The translations under genes and the position numbers were made by a program. A DNA stretch of 64,000 bases from Leptodactylus fallax (taxonomy: Eukaryota > Chordata > Amphibia > Anura > Leptodactylidae). The stretch spans positions 664,501 to 728,500 of the forward strand of contig CAMRHE010000463.1 of the NCBI GenBank assembly GCA_947044405.1, given 5' to 3'. The notes under the pieces are model-generated. The model was not told the DNA's origin. It did not search any database and saw only the letters and a list, made by a program, of their open reading frames with translations. Numbering within the stretch: the stretch's first letter is position 1; each line of letters starts with the position of its first letter. Of the stretch, positions 23,812 to 35,500 are shown one piece after another.

Positions 23812-24789
23812 CCTGCGACCAAAGCCTTGATTATCAAGAGGCTGCAGACCAGATCCCCTGCAGAGGTGGCTGCACCTTTAATGAGTCTCTGCGTCAAGTA
23901 CAAAGAATTAAAAAAAGATTAGAACAGACTGGAGATGTTTTTGACAAGCCCAGGTCCGGCAGACCCCGCAAGACAACTGCTCAGGAGGAACGTTTGTTGG
24001 TTAGAAAATCAAAAGCCAGCCCCTCTTCCACTGCAGCAGAGCTCCAACAGGCCCGGTCACCTCAAGTCCCTCTGTCAACTAGAACAGTTTGTAGGATTTT
24101 GTCTCCAAATGGCCTCCATGGTGGAATCAGTGCCCAGAAGCCGGCACTAAGCAAAAGGCAATTAAAGTAACAACGTGTGGCATTTGCCAAGGCCCACAGC
24201 CTGCTAAACGGATGGACACTGGAAAAGTGGCAGAAGGTGGATGTCTCAGATGAAGCCGCCACAAATACTACAGGAGACCTACTGGAGCCCGTATGGATCC
24301 AAGATACACCCAGAAAACAGTTCAGTTTGGTGGTGGAAAGTTCATGGTCTGGGGTTACATTCAGTATGGGGGTGTGCAAAACATTTGCACGGTGGAAGAC
24401 AATATGAATAGCCTAAATATCAAGAAGTATTAGCTTCCTCTTACATTCCCAATCATAAAAGGGGTCACATTTTGCAGCAGGATGGTGCTCCATCTCATCC
24501 ATCCATCTCTACATTAAAGTTCCTCAAGGCAAAGAAGATCAAGGTTCTCCAGGACTGGCCAGCCCAGTCACCAGACATGAACATCATTGAGCATGTTTGG
24601 GGTAGGATGAAAGAGGAAGCTTGGCAGACAAAACCAAAGAATCTTGATGAACTCTGGGAGACATGGAAGACGGCATTCTCCGCTATTCCTGATGACGTCA
24701 TCAATAAATTGTATGAATCATTGTTGAAACGCATGGATGCCGTCCTTCAAGCTCATGGAAGTCACACAAAATATTACATATGGCTCTAA
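23812..24789 (+). pseudogene. Tc1-A transposase, disrupted
   Basis: The gene encodes a DDE-type cut-and-paste transposase of the Tc1 family. Fragments in changing frames show a helix-turn-helix part with the DNA-binding linker motif KPRSGRPRKTT near 23950, the first catalytic aspartate in VDVSDEA near 24240, the second in QQDGAPSH near 24475, and the glutamate in SPDMNIIEHVWGRMKEE near 24580. All three catalytic residues are thus still visible. The last 105 codons (24472-24789) are one clean frame ending in TAA. Upstream segments need several frame changes and contain stops (for example after 24147 and near 24405), so no full product can be made. Confidence 0.88.
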
Positions 24790-24882
24790 TAGCAGCACAA
24801 CTTCATTCACCAATGTTAGGAAACATATCCTTGTTTTTGAACAGAATTATTGGTTTGATTTTCACATTACTTTATGTGTGCG

Positions 24883-25100
24883 ACAAAACTTTTGTCTTGC
24901 CAAAATCTGACCTTTCTGTGTTCATTAAATAATGAATATTTCAGCAGTGAAGCCAATTTATTTTCTTATCCAAAAAATCATTTGGGAGGGTTTCAGCTTT
25001 CATATGAGTCATTCCTAACACCAATGGATGAATTTATAGTCAGGTTATAAGCTTTGTATTCCACAACATGGATAAGCGACAGAACTTCTATCAGGGACTG
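24883..25100. repeat. Right terminal inverted repeat of Tc1-A
   Basis: Reverse complement of the left arm (23457-23674), starting ACAAAACTTTTGTC and ending CAGGGACTG, directly followed by the duplicated TA. Confidence 0.93.
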
Positions 25101-28100
25101 TATATTAGGAGGAGCCCCCCTGCTCCTTCTAGTATGTCCTTATATTAGGAGGAGCCCCCCTGGTCCCTCTAGTATGTCCTTATATTAGGAGGAGCCCCCC
25201 TGGTCCCTCTAGTATGTCCTTATATTAGGAGGAGCCCCCCTGGTCCCTCTAGTATGTCCTTATATTAGGAGGAGCCCCCCTGCTCCCTCTAGTATATCCT
25301 TATATTAGGAGGAGCCCCCCTGGTCCCTCTAGTATGTCCTTATATTAGGAGAGCCCCCTGGTCCATCTAGTATGTCCTTATATTAGGAGGAGCCCCCCTG
25401 GTCCCTCTAGTATGTCCTTATATTAGGAGAGCCCCCCTGGTCCCTCTAGTATGTACTTATATTAGGAGGAGCCCCCCTGGTCCCTCTAGTATGTCCTTAT
25501 ATTAGGAGGAGCCCCCCTGGTCCCTCTAGTATGTCCTTATATTAGGAGAGCCCCCCTGGTCCCTCTAGTATGTCCTTATATTAGGAGGAGCCCCCCTGGT
25601 CCCTCTAGTATGTCCTTATATTAGGAGGAGCCCCCCTGGTCCCTCTAGTATGTCCTTATATTAGGAGGAGCCCCCCTGGTCCATCTAGTATGTCCTTATA
25701 TTAGGAGGAGCCCCCCTGGTCCCTCTAGTAGGTCCATATATTAGGAGAGCCCCCCTGGTCCCTCTAGTATGTCCTTATATTAGGAGGAGCCCCCCTGGTC
25801 CCTCTACTAGGTCCTTATATTAGGAGGAGCCCCCCTGGTCCCTCTAGTATGTCCTTATATTAGGAGGAGCCCCCTGGTCCATCTAGTATGTCCTTATATT
25901 AGGAGGAGCCCCCATGCTCCCTCTAGTATATCCTTATATTAGGAGAGCCCCCCTGCTCCCTCTAGTATGTCCTTATATTAGGAGGAGCCCCCCTGGTCCC
26001 TCTAGTATGTCCTTATATTAGGAGAGCCCCCCTGGTCCCTCTAGTATGTCCTTATATTAGGAGGAGCCCCCCTGGTCTCTCTAGTATGTCCTTATATTAG
26101 GAGGAGCCCCCCTGGTCCCTCTAGTATGTCCTTATATTAGGAGAGCCCCCCTGGTCCCTCTAGTATGTCCTTATATTAGGAGGAGCCCCCTGCTCCCTCT
26201 AGTATGTCCTTATATTAGGAGAGCCCCCCTGGTCCCTCTAGTATGTCCTTATATTAGGAGGAGCCCCCCTGGTCCCTCTAGTATGTCCTTATATTAGGAG
26301 AGCCCCCCTGGTCCCTCTAGTAGGTCCTTATATTAGGAGAGCCCCCCTGGTCCCTCTAGTATGTCCTTATATTAGGAGGAGCCCCCCTGGTCCCTCTAGT
26401 AGGTCCTTATATTAGGAGGAGCCCCCCTGGTCCCTCTAGTATGTCCTTATATTAGGAGGAGCCCCCCTGGTCCATCTAGTATGTCCTTATATTAGGAGGA
26501 GCCCCCCTGCTCCCTCTAGTATATCCTTATATTAGGAGAGCCCCCCTGCTCCCTCTAGTATGTCCTTATATTAGGAGGAGCCCCCCTGGTCCCTCTAGTA
26601 TGTCCTTATATTAGGAGAGCCCCCCTGGTCCCTCTAGTATGTCCTTATATTAGGAGGAGCCCCCCTGGTCCCTCTAGTATGTCCTTATATTAGGAGGAGC
26701 CCCCCTGGTCCCTCTAGTATGTCCTTATATTAGGAGAGCCCCCCTGGTCCCTCTAGTATGTCCTTATATTAGGAGGAGCCCCCTGCTCCCTCTAGTATGT
26801 CCTTATATTAGGAGAGCCCCCCTGGTCCCTCTAGTATGTCCTTATATTAGGAGGAGCCCCCCTGCTCCCTCTAGTATGTCCTTATATTAGGAGGAGCCCC
26901 CCTGGTCCCTCTAGTATGTCCTTATATTAGGAGAGCCCCCCTGGTCCATCTAGTATGTCCTTATATTAGGAGGAGCCCCCTGGTCCATCTAGTCTGTCCT
27001 TATATTAGGAGGAGCCCCCCTGCTCCCTCTAGTATGTCCTTATATTAGGAGAGCCCCCCTGGTCCATCTAGTATGTCCTTATATTAGGAGGAGCCCCACT
27101 GGTCCCTCTAGTATGTCCTTATATTAGGAGGAGCCCCCCTGGTCCATCTAGTATGTCCTTATATTAGGAGGAGCCCCCCTGGTCCCTCTAGTATGTCCTT
27201 ATATTAGGAGAGCCCCCCTGGTCCATCTAGTATGTCCTTATATTAGGAGGAGCCCCCCTGCTCCCTCAAGTATGTCCTTATATTAGGAGAGCCCCCCTGG
27301 TCCCTCTAGTATGTCCTTATATTAGGAGGAGCCCCCCTGGTCCATCTAGTATGTCCTTATATTAGGAGGAGCCCCACTGGTCCCTCTAGTATATCCTTAT
27401 ATTAGGAGGAGCCCCCCTGGTCCATCTAGTATGTCCTTATATTAGGAGAGCCCCCCTGGTCCCTCTAGTATGTCCTTATATTAGGAGGAGCCCCCCTGCT
27501 CCCTCTAGTATGTCCTTATATTAGGAGGAGCCCCCCTGGTCCCTCTAGTATGTCCTTATATTAGGAGGAGCCCCCCTGGTCCCTCTAGTATGTCCTTATA
27601 TTAGGAGGAGCCCCCCTGCTCCCTCTAGTATGTCCTTATATTAGGAGGAGCCCCCCTGGTCCCTCTAGTATGTCCTTATATTAGGAGGAGCCCCCCTGGT
27701 CCATCTAGTATATCCTTATATTAGGAGGAGCCCCCCTGGTCCATCTAGTATGTCCTTATATTAGGAGGAGCCCCCCTGGTCCATCTAGTATATCCTTATA
27801 TTAGGAGAGCCCCCCTGGTCCCTCTAGTATGTCCTTATATTAGGAGGAGCCCCCCTGGTCCCTCTAGTATGTCCTTATATTAGGAGGAGCCCCCCTGGTC
27901 CCTCTAGTATGTCCTTATATTAGGAGAGCCCCCCTGGTCCCTCTAGTATGTCCTTATATTAGGAGGAGCCCCCCTGCTCCCTCTAGTATGTCCTTATATT
28001 AGGAGGAGCCCCCCTGGTCCCTCTAGTATGTCCTTATATTAGGAGAGCCCCCCTGGTCCATCTAGTATGTCCTTATATTAGGAGGAGCCCCCCTGGTCCA

Positions 28101-30087
28101 TCTAGTCTGTCCTTATATTAGGAGGAGCCCCCCTGGTCCATCTAGTATGTCCTTATATTAGGAGGAGCCCCCCTGCTCCCTCTAGTATGTCCTTATATTA
28201 GGAGGAGCCCCCCTGGTCCATCTAGTATGTCCTTATATTAGGAGGAGCCCCCCTGGTCCATCTAGTATGTCCTTATATTAGGAGGAGCCCCCCTGGTCCA
28301 TCTAGTATGTCCTTATATTAGGAGGAGCCCCCCTGGTCCATCTAGTATGTCCTTATATTAGGAGAGCCCCCCTGCTCCCTCTAGTATGTCCTTATATTAG
28401 GAGAGCCCCCCTGGTCCATCTAGTATGTCCTTATATTAGGAGAGCCCCCCTGGTCCCTCTAGTATGTCCTTATATTAGGAGGAGCCCCCCTGGTCCCTCT
28501 AGTATGTCCTTATATTAGGAGGAGCCCCCCTGGTCCCTCTAGTATGTCCTTATATTAGGAGGAGCCCCCCTGCTCCCTCTAGTATGTCCTTATATTAGGA
28601 GGAGCCCCCCTGGTCCCTCTAGTATGTCCTTATATTAGGAGAGCCCCCCTGGTCCATCTAGTATGTCCTTATATTAGGAGGAGCCCCCCTGGTCCCTCTA
28701 GTATTTCCTTATATTAGGAGGAGCCCCCCTGGTCCCTCTAGTATGTCCTTATATTAGGAGGAGCCCCCCTGGTCCATCTAGTATGTCCTTATATTAGGAG
28801 GAGCCCCCATGCTCCCTCTAGTATGTCCTTATATTAGGAGAGCCCCCCTGGTCCCTCTAGTATGTCCTTATATTAGGAGGAGCCCCCTGGTCCATCTAGT
28901 ATGTCCTTATATTAGGAGGAGCCCCCTTGGTCCCTCTAGTATGTCCTTATATTAGGAGGAGCCCCCCTGCTCCCTCTAGTATGTCCTTATATTAGGAGAG
29001 CCCCCCTGGTCCCTCTAGTATGTCCTTATATTAGGAGGAGCCCCCCTGGTCCATCTAGTATGTCCTTATATTAGGAGGAGCCCCCCTGGTCCCTCTAGTA
29101 TGTCCTTATATTAGGAGAGCCCCCCTGGTCCCTCTAGTATGTCCTTATATTAGGAGAGCCCCCCTGGTCCCTCTAGTATGTCCTTATATTAGGAGGAGCC
29201 CCCCTGGTCCATCTAGTATGTCCTTATATAAGGAGGAGGAGCCCCCCTGGTCCCTCTAGTATGTCCTTATATTAGGAGAGCCCCCCTGGTCCCTCTAGTA
29301 TGTCCTTATATTAGGAGGAGCCCCCCTGGTCAATCTAGTATGTCCTTATATTAGGAGGAGCCCCCCTGGTCCATCTAGTATGTCCTTATATTAGGAGGAG
29401 CCCCCCTGGTCCCTCTAGTATGTCCTTATATTAGGAGGAGCCCCCCTGCTCCCTCTAGTATGTCCTTATATTAGGAGAGCCCCCCTGGTCCCTCTAGTAT
29501 GTCCTTATATTAGGAGGAGCCCCCCTGGTCCCTCTAGTATTTCCTTATATTAGGAGGAGCCCCCCTGCTCCCTCTAGTATGTCCTTATATTAGGAGAGCC
29601 CCCCTGGTCCCTCTAGTATGTCCTTATATTAGGAGGAGCCCCCCTGGTCCCTCTAGTATGTCCTTATATTAGGAGAGCCCCCCTGGTCCCTCTAGTATGT
29701 CCTTATATTAGGAGAGCCCCCCTGGTCCCTCTAGTATGTCCTTATATTAGGAGGAGCCCCCCTGGTCCCTCTAGTATGTCCTTATATTAGGAGGAGCCCC
29801 CCTGCTCCCTCTAGTATGTCCTTATATTAGGAGAGCCCCCCTGGTCCCTCTAGTATGTCCTTATTTTAGGAGGAGCCCCCCTGGTCCCTCTAGTATGTCC
29901 TTATATTAGGAGGAGCCCCCCTGCTCCCTCTAGTATGTCCTTATATTAGGAGGAGCCCCCCTGCTCCCTCTAGTATGTCCTTATATTAGGAGAGCCCCCC
30001 TGGTCCCTCTAGTATGTCCTTATTTTAGGAGGAGCCCCCCTGGTCCCTCTAGTATGTCCTTATTTTAGGAGGAGCCCCCTGGACTAT
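25101..30087. repeat. ~39 bp satellite array, right part (family 5)
   Basis: Continuation of the same array after the Tc1 insertion, about 125 copies. It is more homogeneous than the left part: most units are GGAGGAGCCCCCCTGGTC followed by CCTCTAGTATGTCC, alternating irregularly with units that lack one GAG (GGAGAGCCCCC) and with GCTCCCTC units. The last copies (29861-30080) carry TTATTTTAGG instead of TTATATTAGG. The GGCGTCCCC and GGTACATC classes that mark the left part are absent here. Confidence 0.97.
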
Positions 30088-30454
30088 CTCTTCTGCCCTT
30101 CTATTATGACATTGAGTCTTCATATAGACATGTTTATAGCTCGGCCATTCTTCCATCACTTTCTGTAGATTTCCCAACCATGTCTGCTTGAAGTTTGTTC
30201 CAAACCTCAAATACTCTTTCAGTGAAATAACAGTCATGAGAAAAAGAAGACTTCACTAAATCCAACCTCAGAGGAACAAAAACATCACAGATTCTACCGG
30301 GTCATTGTTTATTTCACAAAAACTGCCCAAAAAGCAGAAGCAACGAGTGCGCGTGTAGTCAGGTCAGTAACGGCTGATCAAATGTCCGAGACTAACCAAT
30401 CATCAGTGGTCACCTGTATAAAAGGCTGCTCGGGAGCATTCAGGGGGCTACACA

Positions 30455-31955
30455 ATGCCAAGGAGGAAAGACATCAGCCTGTGATCGTACAGAAGGAATT
30501 GTTACTGCCCATCCATCTGGGAAGGGTTAGAAAAACAATCTGAAGTCCTTCATACTACAGTGAGAAAGATGATTCATAAGAGGAAAACATTCAGGACCGC
30601 TGATAATCTCCCCAGGAGTGGACACCCCAGCAAATCCACCCCAAGGTCAGACTGTATAGCTCAGAACAATTCTAAAACCCCCAAGATCTCCATCTCAGAA
30701 TCTACAGGCCTCAGTCAGCATGTTACATGTTCAGGTTCATGACAATACAAGTACAAAAAGACTGGACAAGTATGGAGGAGGGGTTGTCGGGAGAAAGACT
30801 GGACAAGTATGGAGGAGGGGTTGTCGGGAGAAAGACTGGACAAGTATGGAGGAGGGGTTGTCGGGAGAAAGACTGGACAAGTATGGCTTGTGTGGAGGGG
30901 TTGTCGGGAGAAAGACTGGACAAGTATGGCTTGTGTGGAGGGGGTTGTCGGGAGAAAGACTGGACAAGTATGGCTTGTGTGGAGGGGTTGTCGGGAGAAA
31001 GACTGGACAAGTATGGCTTGTGTGGAGGGGTTGTCGGGAGAAAGACTGGACAAGTATGGCTTGTGTGGAGGGGTTGTCGGGAGAAAGACTGGACAAGTAT
31101 GGCTTGTGTGGAGGGGTTGTCGGGAGAAAGACTGGACAAGTATGGCTTGTGTGGAGGGGTTGTCGGGAGAAAGACTGGACAAGTATGGCTTGTGTGGAGG
31201 GGTTGTCGGGAGAAAGACTGGACAAGTATGGCTTGTGTGGAGGGGTTGTCGGGAGAAAGACTGGACAAGTATGGCTTGTGTGGAGGGGTTGTCGGGAGAA
31301 AGACTGGACAAGTATGGAGGAGGGGTTGTCGGGAGAAAGACTGGACAAGTATGGAGGAGGGGTTGTCGGGAGAAAGACTGGACAAGTATGGCTTTTGTAG
31401 AGGGGTTGTCAGGACAAAGCCTCTTCTATCTATGAAGAACATGGCAGCAAGGAATAAGTCTATAAAGTTCTATCTGAACTATTCACAAGATTTCTGACAA
31501 TGTCCTCTGGACAGACGAGACCATGGGGGAGATATTTGGCCATAATGTACAGCGCCAAACCCCTCAGCACAAACCCATCATAGCGATGTCTAGCCTGGGA
31601 TTGGAGGGGGAGGATTTGGGCTAGTTCTGCGCCCACAGGGCCGGACACCTTGAAGTCACTGAGTGGACCATGAAGTCCTTTGTATAGTATTGTAGAGTCT
31701 GATGTGAGGCCGTCTATACAAGAGATACAGCTGGGCCCAAACTGGGTCATGTGACAGGACAAAGACCCCGCGCACAGCAGCAAATCTACAACACAATGGC
31801 CAAACCAGACCCCGACCCAACAGAAATACTCTGAGCACAAACCAATGTGAACAGACCTCAATGACCTGAGGCAACATTGTAAAGAAGAGGAGGCCAAAAT
31901 GTCTCCAGAACGATGCGAGAGACGGATAGAAAGTCACCCAGAAAACCAGGAGGTC
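30455..31955 (+). pseudogene. Tc1-B transposase relic interrupted by tandem amplification
   Basis: The ATG at 30455 opens a frame with a stop at codon 10 and then recognisable Tc1 DNA-binding sequence (HTTVRKMIHKRKTFRTADN, LPRSGHPSKSTPRSD, 30540-30650). A segment reading KRLDKYG...VVGRK begins near 30757 and is repeated many times up to about 31415. The protein then resumes with KPLLSMKNMAAR (31418-31455). Further on, translating with frame changes, one finds WTDETMGEIFGHNVQR near 31510 (first catalytic Asp), DVRPSIQEIQLGPNWVM near 31700, QDKDPAHSSKSTTQW near 31760 (second Asp) and CKEEEAKMSPERCER near 31890. The expected SPDLNPIE block carrying the glutamate is not recognisable. The gene is dead. 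Confidence 0.85.
30756..31415. repeat. 44 bp minisatellite derived from Tc1 transposase (family 6)
   Basis: About 15 nearly perfect copies of GGGGTTGTCGGGAGAAAG plus ACTGGACAAGTATGG, with or without CTTGTGTGG before the next GGGG. Units are 44 bp in the middle and 37 bp (ATGGAGGAGGGG form) at both ends. The unit is a piece of the surrounding transposase: single-copy versions at each edge (AAAAAGACTGGACAAG at 30758 and GTTGTCAGGACAAAGCC near 31405) join the non-repeated gene on both sides. The repeat junction carries AAAG, present at both edges, suggesting an origin by slippage at microhomology. Confidence 0.95.
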
Positions 31956-32150
31956 CGGCTATTACTGGGGAGATCATTGTACCAGATACTGAGTGGTAAT
32001 GGAGAGGGGAGGGCTTTGGCCTAGTTTCTGTTAGATAAATAATGCCCCGGGGGACGCTCTGGCGTCTTCTTCATCTCATGTTGGATTTATCGAATTTTAA
32101 GACCATGTAAGGAACAGATGACGATTCTCATGTCCTGATACGTAAAACTC

Positions 32151-32562
32151 ATTTCCTTCCTCAAGACTGTACAGACTCAGTTGTTGAGGCCTCTTCACTA
32201 TTTTGTAGTCCACATTTGCACCCGTTGTATTTTATCTACAGGTCCAGATAAAATCTACACCATCCCCAGCCTCCCCCAAGCACAGTCTAGATTTACTACA
32301 GTGACTCCTATCTCTCTATTATTTAAAGGGGTTTCCCATCCCCCTCTCACCTGTTTGCCTGCTGTCATTTCCTGTATTCTTCCACAAGCTGGGGGGAGTT
32401 GGATTTGACTGTTTGATGGACAGGACACTATGAAGGACCTCACTGGATATAGACATTGCCTTTACCTGGAGAGATTATCATCAATACTAGAAGTCTAATA
32501 TAAATGCAGATCAAATAATATTCACAATAAATGCCTAATACAGTACACCGGGGGTCACCCAT
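32151..32562. other. Short non-coding spacer with an anuran-type repeat fragment
   Basis: Contains ATTTAAAGGGGTTTCCCATC near 32320, similar to the TTAA-plus-AGGGGTTGTCC starts seen at 63278 and 63814, and probably a fragment of the same interspersed family. No gene seen. Confidence 0.45.
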
Positions 32563-35500
32563 GTCAGTGACCGCTCTGTACCGTGACCTCTTCCCTGTCA
32601 GTGACCGCTCTGTACCGTGACCTCTCCCCTGTCAGTGACCGCTCTGTACAGTGACCTCTCCCCTGTCAGTGACCGCTCTGTACCGTGACCTCTCCCCTGT
32701 CAGTGACCGCTCTGTACCGTGACCTCTGCCCTGTCAGTGACCGCTCTGTACCGTGACCTCTCCTCTGTCAGTGACCGCTCTGTACAGTGACCTCTCCCCT
32801 GTCAGTGACCGCTCTGTACAGTGACCTCTCCCCTGTCAGTGACCGCTCTGTACAGTGACCTCTCCCCTGTCAGTGACCGCTCTGTACAGTGACCTCTCCC
32901 CTGTCAGTGACCGCTCTGTACCGTGACCTCTGCCCTGTCAGTGACCGCTCTGTACCGTGACCTCTGCCCTGTCAGTGACCGCTCTGTACCGTGACCTCTG
33001 CCCTGTCAGTGACCGCTCTGTACAGTGACCTCTCCCCTGTCAGTGACCGCTCTGTACCGTGACCTCTCCCCTGTCAGTGACCGCTCTGTACCGTGACCTC
33101 TCCCCTGTCAGTGACCGCTCTGTACAGTGACCTCTCCCCTGTCAGTGACCGCTCTGTACAGTGACCTCTCCCCTGTCAGTGACCGCTCTGTACCGTGACC
33201 TCTCCCCTGTCAGTGACCGCTCTGTACCGTGACCTCTGCCCTGTCAGTGACCGCTCTGTACCGTGACCTCTCCTCTGTCAGTGACCGCTCTGTACAGTGA
33301 CCTCTCCCCTGTCAGTGACCGCTCTGTACAGTGACCTCTCCCCTGTCAGTGACCGCTCTGTACAGTGACCTCTCCCCTGTCAGTGACCGCTCTGTACAGT
33401 GACCTCTCCCCTGTCAGTGACCGCTCTGTACCGTGACCTCTGCCCTGTCAGTGACCGCTCTGTACCGTGACCTCTGCCCTGTCAGTGACCGCTCTGTACC
33501 GTGACCTCTGCCCTGTCAGTGACCGCTCTGTACAGTGACCTCTCCCCTGTCAGTGACCGCTCTGTACCGTGACCTCTCCCCTGTCAGTGACCGCTCTGTA
33601 CCGTGACCTCTCCCCTGTCAGTGACCGCTCTGTACAGTGACCTCTCCCCTGTCAGTGACCGCTCTGTACAGTGACCTCTCCCCTGTCAGTGACCGCTCTG
33701 TACAGTGACCTCTCCCCTGTCAGTGACCGCTCTGTACAGTGACCTCTCCCCTGTCAGTGACCGCTCTGTACAGTGACCTCTCCCCTGTCAGTGACCGCTC
33801 TGTACAGTGACCTCTCCCCTGTCAATGACCGCTCTGTACAGTGACCTCTGCCCTGTCAGTGACCGCTCTGTACAGTGACCTCTCCCCTGTCAGTGACCGC
33901 TCTGTACCGTGACCTCTCCCCTGTCAGTGACCGCTCTGTACCGTGACCTCTCCTCTGTCAGTGACCGCTCTGTACAGTGACCTCTCCCCTGTCAGTGACC
34001 ACTCTGTACAGTGACCTCTGCCCTGTCAGTGACCGCTCTGTACCGTGACCTCTGCCCTGTCAGTGACCGCTCTGTACCGTGACCTCTCCCCTGTCAGTGA
34101 CCGCTCTGTACCGTGACCTCTGCCCTGTCAGTGACCGCTCTGTACAGTGACCTCTCCCCTGTCAGTGACCGCTCTGTACCGTGACCTCTGCCCTGTCAGT
34201 GACCGCTCTGTACAGTGACCTCACCCCTGTCAGTGACCGCTCTGTACCGTGACCTCTGCCCTGTCAGTGACCGCTCTGTACAGTGACCTCTGCCCTGTCA
34301 GTGACCGCTCTGTACCGTGACCTCTCCCCTGTCAGTGACCACTCTGTACCGTGACCTCACCCCTGTCAGTGACCGCTCTGTACAGTGACCTCTGCCCTGT
34401 CAGTGACCGCTCTGTACCGTGACCTCTCCCCTGTCAGTGACCACTCTGTACCGTGACCTCTCCCCTGTCAGTGACCGCTCTGCACAGTGACCTCTCCCCT
34501 GTCAGTGACCGCTCTGTACTGTGACCTCTCCTCTGTCAGTGACCGCTCTGTACAGTGACCTCTGCCCTGTCAGTGACCGCTCTGTACAGTGACCTCTGCC
34601 CTGTCAGTGACCGCTCTGTACAGTGACCTCTGCCCTGTCAGTGACCGCTCTGTACCGTGACCTCTCCCCTGTCAGTGACCGCTCTGTACAGTGACCTCTC
34701 CCCTGTCAGTGACCGCTCTGTACAGTGACCTCTCCCCTGTCAGTGACCGCTCTGTACCGTGACCTCTGCCCTGTCAGTGACCGCTCTGTACCGTGACCTC
34801 TGCCCTGTCAGTGACCGCTCTGTACCGTGACCTCTGCCCTGTCAGTGACCGCTCTGTACAGTGACCTCTCCCCTGTCAGTGACCGCTCTGTACCGTGACC
34901 TCTCCCCTGTCAGTGACCGCTCTGTACCGTGACCTCTCCCCTGTCAGTGACCGCTCTGTACAGTGACCTCTCCCCTGTCAGTGACCGCTCTGTACAGTGA
35001 CCTCTCCCCTGTCAGTGACCGCTCTGTACCGTGACCTCTCCCCTGTCAGTGACCGCTCTGTACCGTGACCTCTGCCCTGTCAGTGACCGCTCTGTACCGT
35101 GACCTCTCCTCTGTCAGTGACCGCTCTGTACAGTGACCTCTCCCCTGTCAGTGACCGCTCTGTACAGTGACCTCTCCCCTGTCAGTGACCGCTCTGTACA
35201 GTGACCTCTCCCCTGTCAGTGACCGCTCTGTACAGTGACCTCTCCCCTGTCAGTGACCGCTCTGTACCGTGACCTCTGCCCTGTCAGTGACCGCTCTGTA
35301 CCGTGACCTCTGCCCTGTCAGTGACCGCTCTGTACCGTGACCTCTGCCCTGTCAGTGACCGCTCTGTACAGTGACCTCTCCCCTGTCAGTGACCGCTCTG
35401 TACCGTGACCTCTCCCCTGTCAGTGACCGCTCTGTACCGTGACCTCTCCCCTGTCAGTGACCGCTCTGTACAGTGACCTCTCCCCTGTCAGTGACCGCTC

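Larger units (their letters stand above)
23457..25100 (+). mobile_element. Tc1/mariner transposon with 218-bp inverted repeats (Tc1-A)
   Basis: A 1,644-bp element starting CAGTTCCTGATAGAAG and ending with the near complement CTTCTATCAGGGACTG. It is flanked by TA at 23455-23456 and 25101-25102. Removing the element and one TA restores the satellite word CCTTATATTAGG, so both the boundaries and the target duplication are clear. The inverted repeats extend 218 bp on each side, far longer than the minimal ends of many Tc1 elements. Between them lies a broken transposase on the plus strand. Confidence 0.95.
30224..32150 (+). mobile_element. Decayed Tc1-like transposon (Tc1-B) carrying an internal minisatellite
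   Basis: An old Tc1-like copy. The left part (from CAGTCATGAGAAAAAG near 30224) includes CTTCACTAAATCCAACCTCA, which I recognise as a Tc1-type terminal region in vertebrates. A transposase relic lies at 30455-31955, split by a 44-bp tandem repeat. The right boundary is unclear, and I could not identify a matching inverted repeat with confidence. Both ends are therefore approximate. Confidence 0.75.

Noticed and set aside
16424..30087. Telomere-like repeat, because of TTAGG words in each unit
   Set aside because: TATATTAGGAGG occurs once per 39-bp unit; there is no (TTAGGG)n tract anywhere in the window.
30715..31497. Open frames of about 200-256 codons on both strands
   Set aside because: Produced by the 44-bp repeat cycling through frames; the underlying sequence is amplified transposase.
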